A stretch of 64,000 bases of DNA from Apiospora phragmitis (Eukaryota; Ascomycota; Sordariomycetes; Amphisphaeriales; Apiosporaceae). The stretch spans positions 1,860,001-1,924,000 of the forward strand of contig JAQQWL010000007.1 of the NCBI GenBank assembly GCA_038363925.1, in the 5' to 3' direction. A program made the position numbers and the translations under genes. Shown piece after piece: positions 10,228 to 20,382 of this stretch. Numbering within the stretch: position 1 is the stretch's first letter; every line of letters starts with the position of its first letter. The notes under the pieces are model-generated. The model did not search any database. It worked only from the letters and a program-made list of their open reading frames with translations, and was not told the origin of the DNA.

Positions 10228-12215
10228 TTATCGTGGTGCATGCACTATGCTCCAGTATGCTCTGATGAGGGCCAGCCCGCCTCCCTGGGTCTCGACCGTG
10301 CGGCCACGTTCTCGATCATTGGGGTCCTCCTTGCGTCGTTTTCGCTCGCGCTTCACCCTTGTTGTCGGCGACTGCGACTTCGTAGAGTCTGGTGCGCGGT
10401 TCAGGGGCTTCTGGCCCCCCTCGGCCGCGTCTGTCGCCGGTATGTCGATGGGCAGGTCGGGCTTCGGTATCATGACCAAATCACTAGACTGCCTCCACGT
10501 GGTGTCGTTGGGTACGCCGTAGTTTCGATAGTCGACACCGGCCGACGCGTGGTCGATCCCATCCGTCTCCAGTGTGGGCCAGGCCCCCTCGTACTCCCTG
10601 AGCAGACTGGCGGTCCACCACTGGCCAAACTTGCCGTCGGCGTCGCGGGTACCCAGAGCGGCGTCGGCGTTGTGCTTGATCCAGCTGCCGTAGCTGGCAC
10701 AAGCCTCGTCGTGCGCCTCCTTGACTGTCTTAAAAGCATGTATATCCACTTGCGCCCCTTTTTGGGGGTGATGGGAGCGGGGAGAGGCGCACAGAAGGTT
10801 GCCAGATGATGGAAGTAGATGCCCTTGAACGATTGGCCGTCCTGGCTGCAAGTGCCGCTAGCATCGCACGAGTCCTCCATAACCCCTGCCCGCCCAAGCC
10901 CATGCCAGGGTGGGAGAGTATGCGGCCGAGTCAGGGCTGGGTCGTCCACCGGTTTCCCACTCTTCAGGTCGTAGCCAGTCGCTTTGATGACGTTCTGGAT
11001 GAGACGATGGCCGTCGCTCAAGTATGAGGGCGCCGCAGTGGCCTCCCAAAGCCCTCGCTGGCCCGTCAGGATTACGCCCTGGTTGTAGGAGAAGACCATG
11101 TCGTCGCGCTGGTCGCACTTGGTATTGTTGTTGTCGGGGTCCATCTTGCCACTGACGTGGAAGCCGTCGGTGTAGAGTCCCCGGCTGTCCATCATGCCCG
11201 AGCCCGCCAGCCACTTGTACCCATCAATGGCAGCTTGCAAGAATGTGGAGTTCCGGTAGCTGGAAATGGGGCGGTCGGAGCTGGATTGAGCAGCGCCTGC
11301 TCCGCTCTGTTTCCCTTGGTAAGGGGACGGATTCCTGTCGCCGGGAAAGTGGAGATACATGGAGATAGAACTAGCTATCCAAAGCTCGTTGGTGATGGCG
11401 TTCTTGTAGAGCAGCAAGTGAGGGCTCCAATTCATGCCACCGCCGCAATACTCCGTGTCCCAGCCCTTCAAGGCCAGCTCCCAGAACACGCGGGATCTGT
11501 GAGAAAAGCCGGGTATCCACCCGTTGCCATGCCAAGTTTGGTTCGAGAGGATTTCCTCGATACTGTCGAGGACTTTGGAGCCACCCAAGAGAGAGCCCTG
11601 AGTCTGTAGGTCATAGTGTAGATCCGTGTGCTTGTTGATAAACTTGACCGCTTCAAGCCAGCCGAGCACAACCCACAATATGTCGTCGTAGGCCTCGTTA
11701 CGGATAGCAAAGTGGTTCTGTCCGAAGTAGTAGGCCACTATATGCGAGAAATACCTCTCCACGAGGTTTTCCTTGAGCTTCCAGTCCTCAACGCCTCCTC
11801 CCTCCCTCGAGTTTAATAACGGGAAGGCCTCGGAGAGAGTGCTCAGCGCGCCTGAGACGTGGGTGCCCACGACGGCCCCCGTCCAGTCGATCGAGTCGGG
11901 CCACATCCCCAGCCATTGCTCAAAGTAGTCGGACTGCAGGACCCCTATGCTATTGAGCACTTCGGCGAGGACTTCGAGGTCCGGCTCCCCACCGGCTGCT
12001 CTGCTCCTCGTCCCCTGTCCAGGAGCGGCAGCAACAACATCGGTTGCAGGTACAAAGTCGCGCAATGCAGAGGCATCACAGCTCTTGTATCCCGAATGAG
12101 AGACAATCGAACACCTCTCTCCATGTAGGGGGTCTGTAGCGAACGCACCATGGCCAAGCAAACCCGGCAAGGCTACCAGGGCCAGCCAAAAGTGGACCAG
12201 TCTAGCATGAGCCAT
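10228..12215 (-). CDS. Secreted alpha-1,6-mannanase, glycoside hydrolase family 76
   Basis: The start is placed at ATG 12215, which begins a clean signal peptide (MAHARLVHFWLALVALPG, cleavage near AFA). An in-frame ATG at 12287 would put 24 residues before it. GH76 enzymes cleave alpha-1,6-mannan backbones and, as Dfg5/Dcw1 relatives, can act in cell-wall remodelling. Evidence: the catalytic-type double Asp in EAYDDILWVVLGWLEAV, the motif WWTASLL, and the long motif around DDMVFSYNQGVILTGQRG. Several NxT/NxS sites fit a secreted glycoprotein. Reading frame changes once near 10755-10768, next to T5/G5 runs. Adding one A on the coding strand restores TPKKGAQVDIH and gives 662 aa. A 68-nt intron (GTGCGC..ACAG) would also fit, but the sequence inside it looks coding. 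The C-terminal about 60 residues are basic (RVKRERKRRKED) with no obvious GPI signal. Confidence 0.85.
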
Positions 12216-13592
12216 TTTGACAGGTTCCAATCCAACGCAGCACGAGGTAAAAAGGAGAAGACAGCGAAATTGAGTAGAAGCAAACAAAAAGGAATGAAAG
12301 CCAGACGATGCGGAGTCGAGCAGGAGTAACAGAGCCTTATGCCATGGTGGATTGGGATGCCGGGTCCGACGATTGACGACTGCCCAGGATTTTCTAGGCG
12401 GCGTAGGCGAAGTAGGCGAGGAGGAGGCGATATGGTCAGGCTACCCCGGTCCAAGAGTTCGAAACATGCAACCCAAGGTAGAAACGACCCAATAAGAATA
12501 GGGATGCCAAGCCTCAGATCTCAAACCAGACGGTTTAAAGTACTGTAGGCGGGTGGTTTGCCTCGATGAATCAGACAAGGCAGGAAATATATTACATGAG
12601 ATGGTGTGACTTGATTTGATGCGGATGATCACTGTGTTTTATTTAAGCCGGCAGCCGGTCGTTGCGCAAGAAGCGATCGGAAATGCAAGAAGCTCACCAC
12701 CCTCATCAATCAATAAATAAAAGGAAGGTAGGTAGGTATGGTCTTCTCTTGTGTGTCGTGTCATGCACTCCTCGTCGTCTGGGCTATATACCTGCTTCCT
12801 ACGGAGTACATACCTCCCTCGATGGTACGTACGTAATGCGCTCCTATTCTGGTGCAGCAGCAACCCCCCAGTGGAGTTGTGGTGGATCTTACCTGACCCC
12901 CCTCGGCTCCAGTCTTGCGGCTGCCCGTCTGCTGTCAGCCTGCGACGAGCAGGTAACCGTACAGTATGTACCTACAGAAATCCGGGGACGACTAGATCGG
13001 ACGTACATACAGACAGGCACACACTTGCTATTTCGCCTTCCCCAGGCTAAGCTTTTGCGGGGTAACGGAAACTTATGGCCGGGCGGTATCGGATATGTGC
13101 TTCAGGGAGTTCAGTGTCAATCGCCAGCCCGCCTCTATGTGGTAGGTAATCGTATAGGCATAATGAGGTTACATGGATTCAAGTCAGTCAAAGTCACACA
13201 TGACAGCCATCAAGTTATTTGGCAAAAGCATTCACAATCTGTGTAAGTAGTTTCCTGTAGTTGGTCATTACTAGCAAGAGTCACGCATGTACTTTCAGAC
13301 CGCCAACAAATGCGAGGTTGTTATGGTATTTGCAAATTAGTTGCGGCCGGTGTTCGTGATATGGTCACCATTGGCAGATGTGTATCTAAGCATGAAGCGC
13401 AGCTGCTTCATCGCCCAATCCCCAGGTATATATATGTGTGTTTCATACAGAGGTCGTTCCACTTCGACCTTCCCACCGCCAAAAAGCAAATCCATAAAAC
13501 TCCTCGTGGCGCTACAGCGGTAGGATGCCGGGTTTACCCTCGACATAACCACTCCGTTTCCCTTATACCGTTGCAACGTCTAGTAACATTTG
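12216..13592. other. Intergenic stretch upstream of the GH76 gene
   Basis: It should hold the GH76 promoter on its left side and the 3' end of the adenylate kinase gene on its right. It contains short GGTA and GTAC-rich tracts (near 12725-12740 and 12800-12835) but no gene or RNA I can support. Confidence 0.45.
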
Positions 13593-14436
13593 CTAAATAA
13601 CACAATTCGAAAGACGAGTGGTATTCACTTCAACAAAGCGTCTTTCGAATTCCCCGAAGAGTTTGGGGCTGATCTCATCGCTGCTCATGCCCTCCACCTC
13701 CCAGAGCACGCCCTTCTTGGCATAATGCTCGAGCAGTGGCTCATTCGTCTCCTGGAACTTCTGGAAGCGGGAGCGGTAAACTTCTTCTTTGTCGTCCGGC
13801 CTTTGCACGAGACGCTCGCCCGTGACATCGTCGATACCGGGCACCTTGGGTGCATGGAATTCCGTATTGTAGATTCTGCCAGACGGCTCGTGGACCCAGC
13901 GACTGGCGATGCGCTGCAGGATAACGTCGAATGGAGTCTTGATTGATACCACCCAGTTGATTGGTACTATGTCATCCAGCTTCTCAGCCTGTGCGGCGTT
14001 GCGTGGGAAGCCGTCCAGGAGGAATGAGGCCGTAGGGTTCCTCGGACGCGTGAGCAGACAACGTCGCGGCGGCGTGGGGATTCGCATCGAGGGTCGAGAT
14101 GAATGGGTCAGCATCTTCGTAGGCCTCGGCAATTCTGCAAGCCGATGACTCGAGGGTCATGATATTGGCGCGACCGCCTGACAGCCACCCTCGCTGCCCC
14201 AGCTCGTTGGTGATGAGCCGCAAGATCAGGCTGTCGGACACGAGACCGCCCGACTTCATCGTGTTCTCAACCTTGATGCCGAGCGGAGTCCGGTTCTTGA
14301 CATTGTGACGCAGGAGATCGCCCGACGAGATGGCGCACAGCTGGGGGAAGCGCGCGAGCAGACGCTCGGACTGTGTGCCCTTTCCTACACCCGGGGCGCC
14401 GACAAGGATCACGCGGGCGGCCTTGCGGAGGCGCAT
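13593..14436 (-). CDS. ADK2: Mitochondrial GTP:AMP phosphotransferase (adenylate kinase 3 type)
   Basis: Starts at ATG 14436 (MRLRKAARVILVGAPGVGKG). The P-loop GAPGVGKG lies at about residues 13-20. It is followed by the AMP-binding segment (ISSGDLLRHNV), the LLDGFPR motif, the LID-region sequence RWVHEPSGRIYNTEFHAPKV and RPDDKEEVYRSRFQKF. The family converts GTP + AMP to GDP + ADP in the mitochondrial matrix; the basic N-terminus fits targeting. Between the AMP site and LLDGFPR is an Ala/Ser-rich insert, apparently shared by filamentous ascomycetes (from memory). Within it the frame shifts by one base near 14034-14045 (GAGGAACCC). Removing one base gives 280 aa. An alternative 109-nt intron would need a poor GTCATC donor. 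As a conserved housekeeping enzyme it is an unlikely real pseudogene, so an assembly indel is favoured. Confidence 0.88.
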
Positions 14437-16789
14437 AGTACGCGACTGCGGCTGGGAGCAAAAGTCGCAGTCGGTCGGCGTTCGGAGTAGGAGCGAGAGA
14501 GGGCGGCAGAGATGCGCCCAGAGGGTGGACAGTCTGCGGTGTTGCGCTCGATGGGGGAGTTGTGTCGAATAAAACTGAAAACCGAAAGGCGAGAAAGCCC
14601 CAAGAGCTCGGAGTCGATATTGGCAATGGCGAACTGAAAGGGTTTGTGCAGGTACGTACCCACTTGGTTGGGGAGCGGGGCAGAATAGTACGTCACGCCA
14701 AATTAACAAATTGGTGAGAGAGACCCTGGAGATCTGATGCTCTAGGTGGTAGTATGTATTTAGGAAATATCCATGGCGCCGGCTAAAAAGAGAATATAAA
14801 AATGGTCCAGCAGTATTTTCCACTTGTGATGCCACGTTAGAGTTGGGAATAGGGACGGGAGAGTGCCAAAGGTCGGAGAGAAGGATAGGAGATGGGGACG
14901 GGGACGGGGGAGGTTCTGAGAAAAGGCGTCCAGCGTGGGGCCTCAACGATTAAACGTACAGAGACCAGCACGTCGGTTCCTGCGGGATTGCTTGGGGGAT
15001 TGCTAGTGGCTTGTCCTTGTGGGGGTTTGTCAGAGCACACTTACTGGACAGAGTCAGGTCCGGTCTGTTTGTAATCCATCAAGTACATGCAGTACAGCAG
15101 GCTGACCACCGTATGAATACTGCCTTGAATCTGGTATGGACCTTCTGCTGCAATCAACTACGATCCTCATCTCATTCTGTAAAGTTCCTCCGATTAACGG
15201 CCCCCGAGCACCGATAGTCGAGGATCGTGACTTCATCATCTACTTCAACAAGTAAGGAAAAGTAAATATATCACCAAAACGAATACTGTGACCCAGTATG
15301 ACGTCCGGCGACAACTCGACGTAGTAAACGGAACTGGCGGGACACATGTCAAGCATACCGACATCCATGGGAAGTTACCGAACCCACCCCACGTATAGCA
15401 CTACCTAATCTGTTATCTCCCTCTCCCCCAACCTTATCTTGATGCTTATTCCGAATGCGTGCATCTCATTACTCGCTCTCTTCGAGGTGAGCTTCATCAG
15501 TCCAAATTAACTGGCCTTTTACTGGCCCCGTCCGCCACCAAAGTTCGATATACTTATCTGCTCTTTCGATATATCGATACGAAGTGGCTGGCCTGCCGGG
15601 CAATGGGCTTGCTCGGGGCTTACCACTGTTGGGTAGGGCGGCGCTTACCTTGGCACACTATGCAACATCTCGCAGTGTTGGCTCGGCTGACCAGTGATCC
15701 CGAAATATCCCGGTGCGTTTCTAATAAGACTACCAAGATGCGCCAGACTTTCACACAAGGATCTCGGCAGAGTTGTGCACTATGTTTCAGTAAATTAACT
15801 GGCCCCTCTCGTGAAATATGCTATTATCCCTGAATGGCCGTGTTTGTGATGCTATCGTGGTATCAAGTCGAACATTGGCCCTTACAAAGCACCGCGAAGG
15901 AGCTGACCGAATGCCGCGCTTCATTAATTTCCTAGCCGGGCAAGCTGTCACAAGATACATGTAGTATATAATGCGATCCGGAGAAGGAAGTTGCAACCCA
16001 TTCGTAGCCCTATATTTGTCGATGTCCGATAGGGTCTTGTTTCTCTGAGGCATCGAATGGCGTTCTCGCCCTGCTATGATTCAAGACAGCCTCCTATGAT
16101 CTAACCCTCCAGCCACCACTTTCCACTAAGACGGGCATATAAATTCTGGGATAAATAGGCGGCGTTTACATACTCGCGTAGAAATGCAGACTACATGAGC
16201 TAAGCAGAGTTGCAATACACCCTGCAGTCTGCCTCCGTGTGAAATGGACATAAGGCTTGTACATTGCGCATAGCTCAACCGTTGATGTCGTAGTACAAGA
16301 TGATCCTGAGCAAAGAGAAGAAGCCAGACACTTACAAGCAGCTGCAACTTGTATTTCTTATATTAGCCATTATATATGACGGATGTTGCTCCAGAGTCGT
16401 GCGTGGTGAAGCCACATAGGCAGGGCTTCGAAGTCAGCGCAAAAGCAAATCATATAGGCGCCATGCTTTGGTAACTTGTCAGCAATAAAGCGTATTTGCA
16501 CAAGTACCATGTTGAGAGGAATCATCCAATTACCCGGGCCAATCCTGGCCTAAGACTGCAATAGTGTACAGCACCTTGAATCTCCCATCGCCGGCTCCGA
16601 GTTTCTATAGTCATAGATACATGGCCCCTATTCATAGGCCAGCAGTGTGTCGAGTAGGCCGCTCAACACCCCATATCATACAGTTTGTGTCCAGGTCTAG
16701 ATGCAATATGCATTTGGGACCTCCCAGCCTCCCAGGCCCGCACCCTGAAAGACGTCATTATTCTTTTCGGTTCCTCGTAATTTCCAGCT
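14437..16789. other. Intergenic stretch of about 2.35 kb
   Basis: The left end is the ADK2 leader/promoter. The remainder has only short unrelated frames. I see no tRNA-like fold, transposon ends or strong repeats. Confidence 0.45.
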
Positions 16790-17168
16790 TTAACCTCCGA
16801 ACCCGAAGCTACCACCGCCGCCACCTCCGCGAGCTTGAGCTTCGTTTTGCATCTGTTCTGACACCTTCAAGTGGACGTCGAAGAACTTGGCGGCGCACCG
16901 GTCGAGGCACACGCTCTCGCCCTTGTTGAGATCGCCTTCGCGGTAGTCGTTGGGGATGCACTTCTTCGCGCAGGCACGGTTGAGACTGTTGTGATAGATG
17001 TGTATAAGCGGATGGTCATGCACGAGCACTGCGCAAGTTTGCGACATTCGGGAGGAGGGGGCTTTCGTACCGGTTCAGCATATCAGACATCAGCTTCATC
17101 TCTGCCTCGACAGCGGCAATCTTCTCTGCCGACGAGGGCTGGGGACGGCCGAAACCAAGGAACGACAT
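16790..17168 (-). CDS. TIM10: Mitochondrial intermembrane-space chaperone Tim10
   Basis: Two exons, 17071-17168 and 16790-16985, flank an 85-nt intron (GTACGA..AACAG). Together they give 97 aa. The start ([20 protein letters not shown]) leads into a helix and then the twin CX3C signature of small Tim proteins: CAKKC, 11 residues ([11 protein letters not shown] and beyond), then CLDRC. The two pairs form the intramolecular disulphides of the folded chaperone, which works with Tim9 to carry membrane proteins across the intermembrane space. The C-terminus is a Gly-rich tail ([12 protein letters not shown]). The size matches the family (about 90-100 aa). The gene is divergent from the mitochondrial lysyl-tRNA synthetase gene, with 613 bp between start codons. 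Confidence 0.95.
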
Positions 17169-17781
17169 GTTGAATATGTGTTATAGGTGGTAGCACGAAA
17201 ACGAAATTCAGGGTTCGTGGTAGGCCGGAAGTGCGGTTCTTGGTGATTATTGAGGGTGATGAACTTTTTGGCTGTAAATACCTGCTACAGCTCCAAGCTC
17301 CCAGCTATGATCAAATTGAACTGCCCGTAATAGCTGTTCAAGAAAGGCAGGCGGTGGGTAAAACGGACAGCGGGACCCAGTAATTGCTGGGATGACATTG
17401 GCCTGGAACGGACGTCAAGGCAGAAAAAGTCCCTGCCGACTACCATAAAAAGCTTCACTCAACCCACAGATTGACTCGCTTGAGGACATACACCACCAAT
17501 TGAGCTGTCCAGCACGGTGCAATCCAAGTCGGATATGCCATAGCCATTACCGAAGAAGCCCGGTAGGCCTCATGTAAAATGTAAGTCCAACAAATTGCGT
17601 AAACCACAGTTTTTCACATGATGATCCTGCTTTAACATTAGAACCGTTGCGACTGACACCATTTCGGTGGTGGTTGATCACATTTTGCCAGCTTATCTGA
17701 TCCCCATTACTCTCTCCTCTCAACTTGCAAAGCGTTACCTGGTTTCCCATTCTAACTTTGCTGGTTGTTCAGATACACGCC
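17169..17781. promoter_or_regulatory. Shared intergenic promoter region of TIM10 and the mitochondrial LysRS gene
   Basis: 613 bp separate two divergent start codons, both for mitochondrial proteins. I see no unmistakable TATA box or factor site. Joint regulation is an inference from layout only. Confidence 0.45.
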
Positions 17782-19641
17782 ATGTCGTTCTCCCAGATTC
17801 TCCGGCCTTATGCTTCTCAGGTCCCGGTCACTAACACGGCTGGATACCGTCGTTTTTATACAATCCTTTCTACCAAGTGCCCCCGTCATCATACCTCTCA
17901 GACGTCTCCCAGTCTGGTGCCATCTAGTAGACCATACACAACCAAGTTACCAAAGGACATAAAGGACACTGCTACCGAGGCCGAATCTCAAAGCTCGGGC
18001 GCGCGATCCAGAGCCACTGACACGCGAATTCAGAAGCTGAGGGATCTGAATGCGCTTCATTACCCACGTCTTGACCATGCGCAAGGTCCCACACAGCTGA
18101 CTGTACCTCATTTTCGAAAGGCTTACTTCAACGCCAGCCTTAGGGATGATGAAGAGGTACTTCTGTATGGCAGGATCCTGTCCATCAGGAGAATGAGCTC
18201 CAAGTTAGTTTTTATTACCATAGAACATGAGTTTCAAACTGTCCAAGTCATGTTCGCCTTCGGGAATCTGCCTGAAGTGCCCGTAGAGCAGTACAAGGAG
18301 GCGTTGCGCGCGCTGTTGCGAGGTGACAGTGTTTCGGTTACCGGAACAGCAACGGTGACTCCAGCTGGCGAGCTGACGCTGCGGGCTAATAAACTACCTA
18401 CACTACTGAGCCCGAGTTTGGCGCCCATTCCGACCAAACTTGTCAATGAAGAAACGATGGCTCTGAACCGGCACCTTGATCTTCTGGTCAACCCCCACAG
18501 CCAGCAGCTCCTTCGGTTTCGGGCCGAGATGATATGGTGGTTAAGAACCTTCTTCGTCCGGAAGCACTTCCTCGAAGTCCAGACCCCAATCCTAGCCGAC
18601 TATGCTGGCGGTGCTATTGCTCGACCCTTCCTGACGTCCGCCACTGAGTTCCCTAGTAAGCAATTGGCCATGCGGATTGCTCCGGAGCTGTGGCTGAAGC
18701 GGTTGGTCGTGGGTGGCTTTGACAAGGTATTCGAGATTGGGACTGCCTTCCGCAACGAGGGGCTGGACGGGACTCACAATGCCGAGTTCACCATGTGCGA
18801 GTTCTATTCCACCTACACGACGCTCCCTGACTTGATGAGATTCACCACCCGCCTCATCAGAGAGTTGGCAGAGTTTACCCATAAACTCAAAGCAAGGAAA
18901 TATGCAACTCTCCAACCACCTGAGCTGCAATACTTCAGCGAAGGATTAGGCCCCGACGAGCCTCAACCTCTTATGGACGGAGAAGAGGCGACAGCGGGTG
19001 GCACGGATGGCACAGCCGTCGACTCTTCGCACTTCAAAGCACTTGAATTTTTGCCGGCATTGGAAGAAGTGCTAGGTGTGAAGTTCCCAGATCTGTCTGC
19101 ACCCGACGCCTTGGAACAGGTGTCTGATATGATCAGCACACACACGGAATATGTCGTGCCTCCCAATATCACACTGAACAAGCTCCTCGATAACCTCGCG
19201 GGGACCTATTTGGAGAAAGTCTCTCATGAGATGCCCCTCTACATCATCAACCACCCTGCCTGCATGTCGCCGTTGGCCAAATCCTTCACCTGTCCCCAAA
19301 CAGGTCAGCTCGTTTCCGCGCGAGCTGAGTTGTTCATTCATGGCCGTGAAATCGCCAACTTCTACGAAGAGGAGAACGATCCTGCTGAACAGAGGCGCAA
19401 GTTTGAGCTTCAGGTGGCGTCCCGCAGCGGCGATCTGCTGGGGGAGGAGGGGCAGGCGGTCGTCGATGAGAGCTACATCCAGGCCTTGGAGCATGGCCTC
19501 CCGCCCACTGGTGGGTGGGGCTGCGGCATCGATAGGCTGGTGATGCTCTTTTCGGGCGCGGCCAGGATCAGCGACACTCTCACGTTTGGTAACTTGAGGA
19601 ATGTCGTCTCTGCTACTGCGGTGGCGAGGAGGTCTGGCTGA
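17782..19641 (+). CDS. MSK1: Mitochondrial lysyl-tRNA synthetase (class II)
   Basis: Intron-free frame. ATG 17782 (MSFSQILRPYASQV) is preferred over the in-frame ATG at 17725 because it begins a Ser/Arg/Thr-rich mitochondrial presequence. The product is 619 aa. It charges mitochondrial tRNA-Lys. Domains in order: presequence to about residue 60; OB-fold anticodon-binding domain (about 115-220, LLYGRILSIRRMSSKLVFI); class II catalytic core. Motif 1 region is FLEVQTPIL. Motif 2 is around residues 318-345 (GTAFRNEGLDGTHNAEFTMCEFY). Motif 3 is about 576-592 (TGGWGCGIDRLVMLFSG). Sequence around PLAKSF and ARAELFIHGREIANFYEE also fits LysRS. A poorly conserved insert (about residues 395-420) separates motif 2 from the C-terminal half. 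The frame is unbroken. Confidence 0.95.
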   Translation: MSFSQILRPYASQVPVTNTAGYRRFYTILSTKCPRHHTSQTSPSLVPSSRPYTTKLPKDIKDTATEAESQSSGARSRATDTRIQKLRDLNALHYPRLDHAQGPTQLTVPHFRKAYFNASLRDDEEVLLYGRILSIRRMSSKLVFITIEHEFQTVQVMFAFGNLPEVPVEQYKEALRALLRGDSVSVTGTATVTPAGELTLRANKLPTLLSPSLAPIPTKLVNEETMALNRHLDLLVNPHSQQLLRFRAEMIWWLRTFFVRKHFLEVQTPILADYAGGAIARPFLTSATEFPSKQLAMRIAPELWLKRLVVGGFDKVFEIGTAFRNEGLDGTHNAEFTMCEFYSTYTTLPDLMRFTTRLIRELAEFTHKLKARKYATLQPPELQYFSEGLGPDEPQPLMDGEEATAGGTDGTAVDSSHFKALEFLPALEEVLGVKFPDLSAPDALEQVSDMISTHTEYVVPPNITLNKLLDNLAGTYLEKVSHEMPLYIINHPACMSPLAKSFTCPQTGQLVSARAELFIHGREIANFYEEENDPAEQRRKFELQVASRSGDLLGEEGQAVVDESYIQALEHGLPPTGGWGCGIDRLVMLFSGAARISDTLTFGNLRNVVSATAVARRSG

Positions 19642-20382
19642 AAGCAAGGGGTCTTGGGATGTTAGGTCTTATCCTAACACACTGTAGATTAGTAGACTCT
19701 TGAAGATACCCCCCTTGTACTATCAGAGATGTTGCCCAGTCCGTGGCCCAGGTTTTTTCTTGTTTTCTCTACGTGGTTCGTTCGTGCTCTGCCCGCAATC
19801 AGTGTCATAGTCACTACTCCCATGCCTATCGTGATCGAATCATGTGTCCTCGTTTCCCTATTGGGCTAGGGCTGTAATGGAAAGAAGTCATGAGCAGCGG
19901 TGCGAATCAGTCGCTACCAGGAGCCAAGAATCTGTCGAAAGTCACATCTGAGCCACACACGATATTCAAGACTAGCAGCATCCGTGTCAGAGAAGCCACA
20001 AGCCTTATGGACGATCGTAAATATTAATCACATGGCTCAGGAACGAGATTATACGAAATGAGTATCATCGTATTACATTAAGTTCACTGGGCAAAACCGA
20101 GTAACCACGGTTTCAAATTATCGACAGCCGCGTATCTACTCACATAGCAACGGAAAGCCTTTCGGGCGGATTTGTATCGTACCATACTTTATTGTGTTTC
20201 TGGTGCCCAATCCTCGCAGGGGGGACTTCGTCTATCTGTGGGCAAAGGAAAGGGGTCTAAAGTAGATGACTGGAAAATGGTCCCAATCGCCTCTGGATTA
20301 AATCAAGGCAGTCTTAGGTATCTAAGAAATCGACGCAAGGAAAAGAAAATGACGTTAGATGATGTTGTACATGGCAAACAGC
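19642..20382. other. Intergenic stretch between convergent genes
   Basis: It holds the 3' ends of the LysRS gene and of the minus-strand gene ending at 20383. No gene or RNA is visible. Confidence 0.5.

Noticed and set aside
10470..10702. End of the first GH76 frame (to 10470) as the true C-terminus
   Set aside because: After the T5/G5 run this frame becomes Arg-rich nonsense. The neighbouring frame continues with GH76-like WIKHNADAALGTRDADGKFG.
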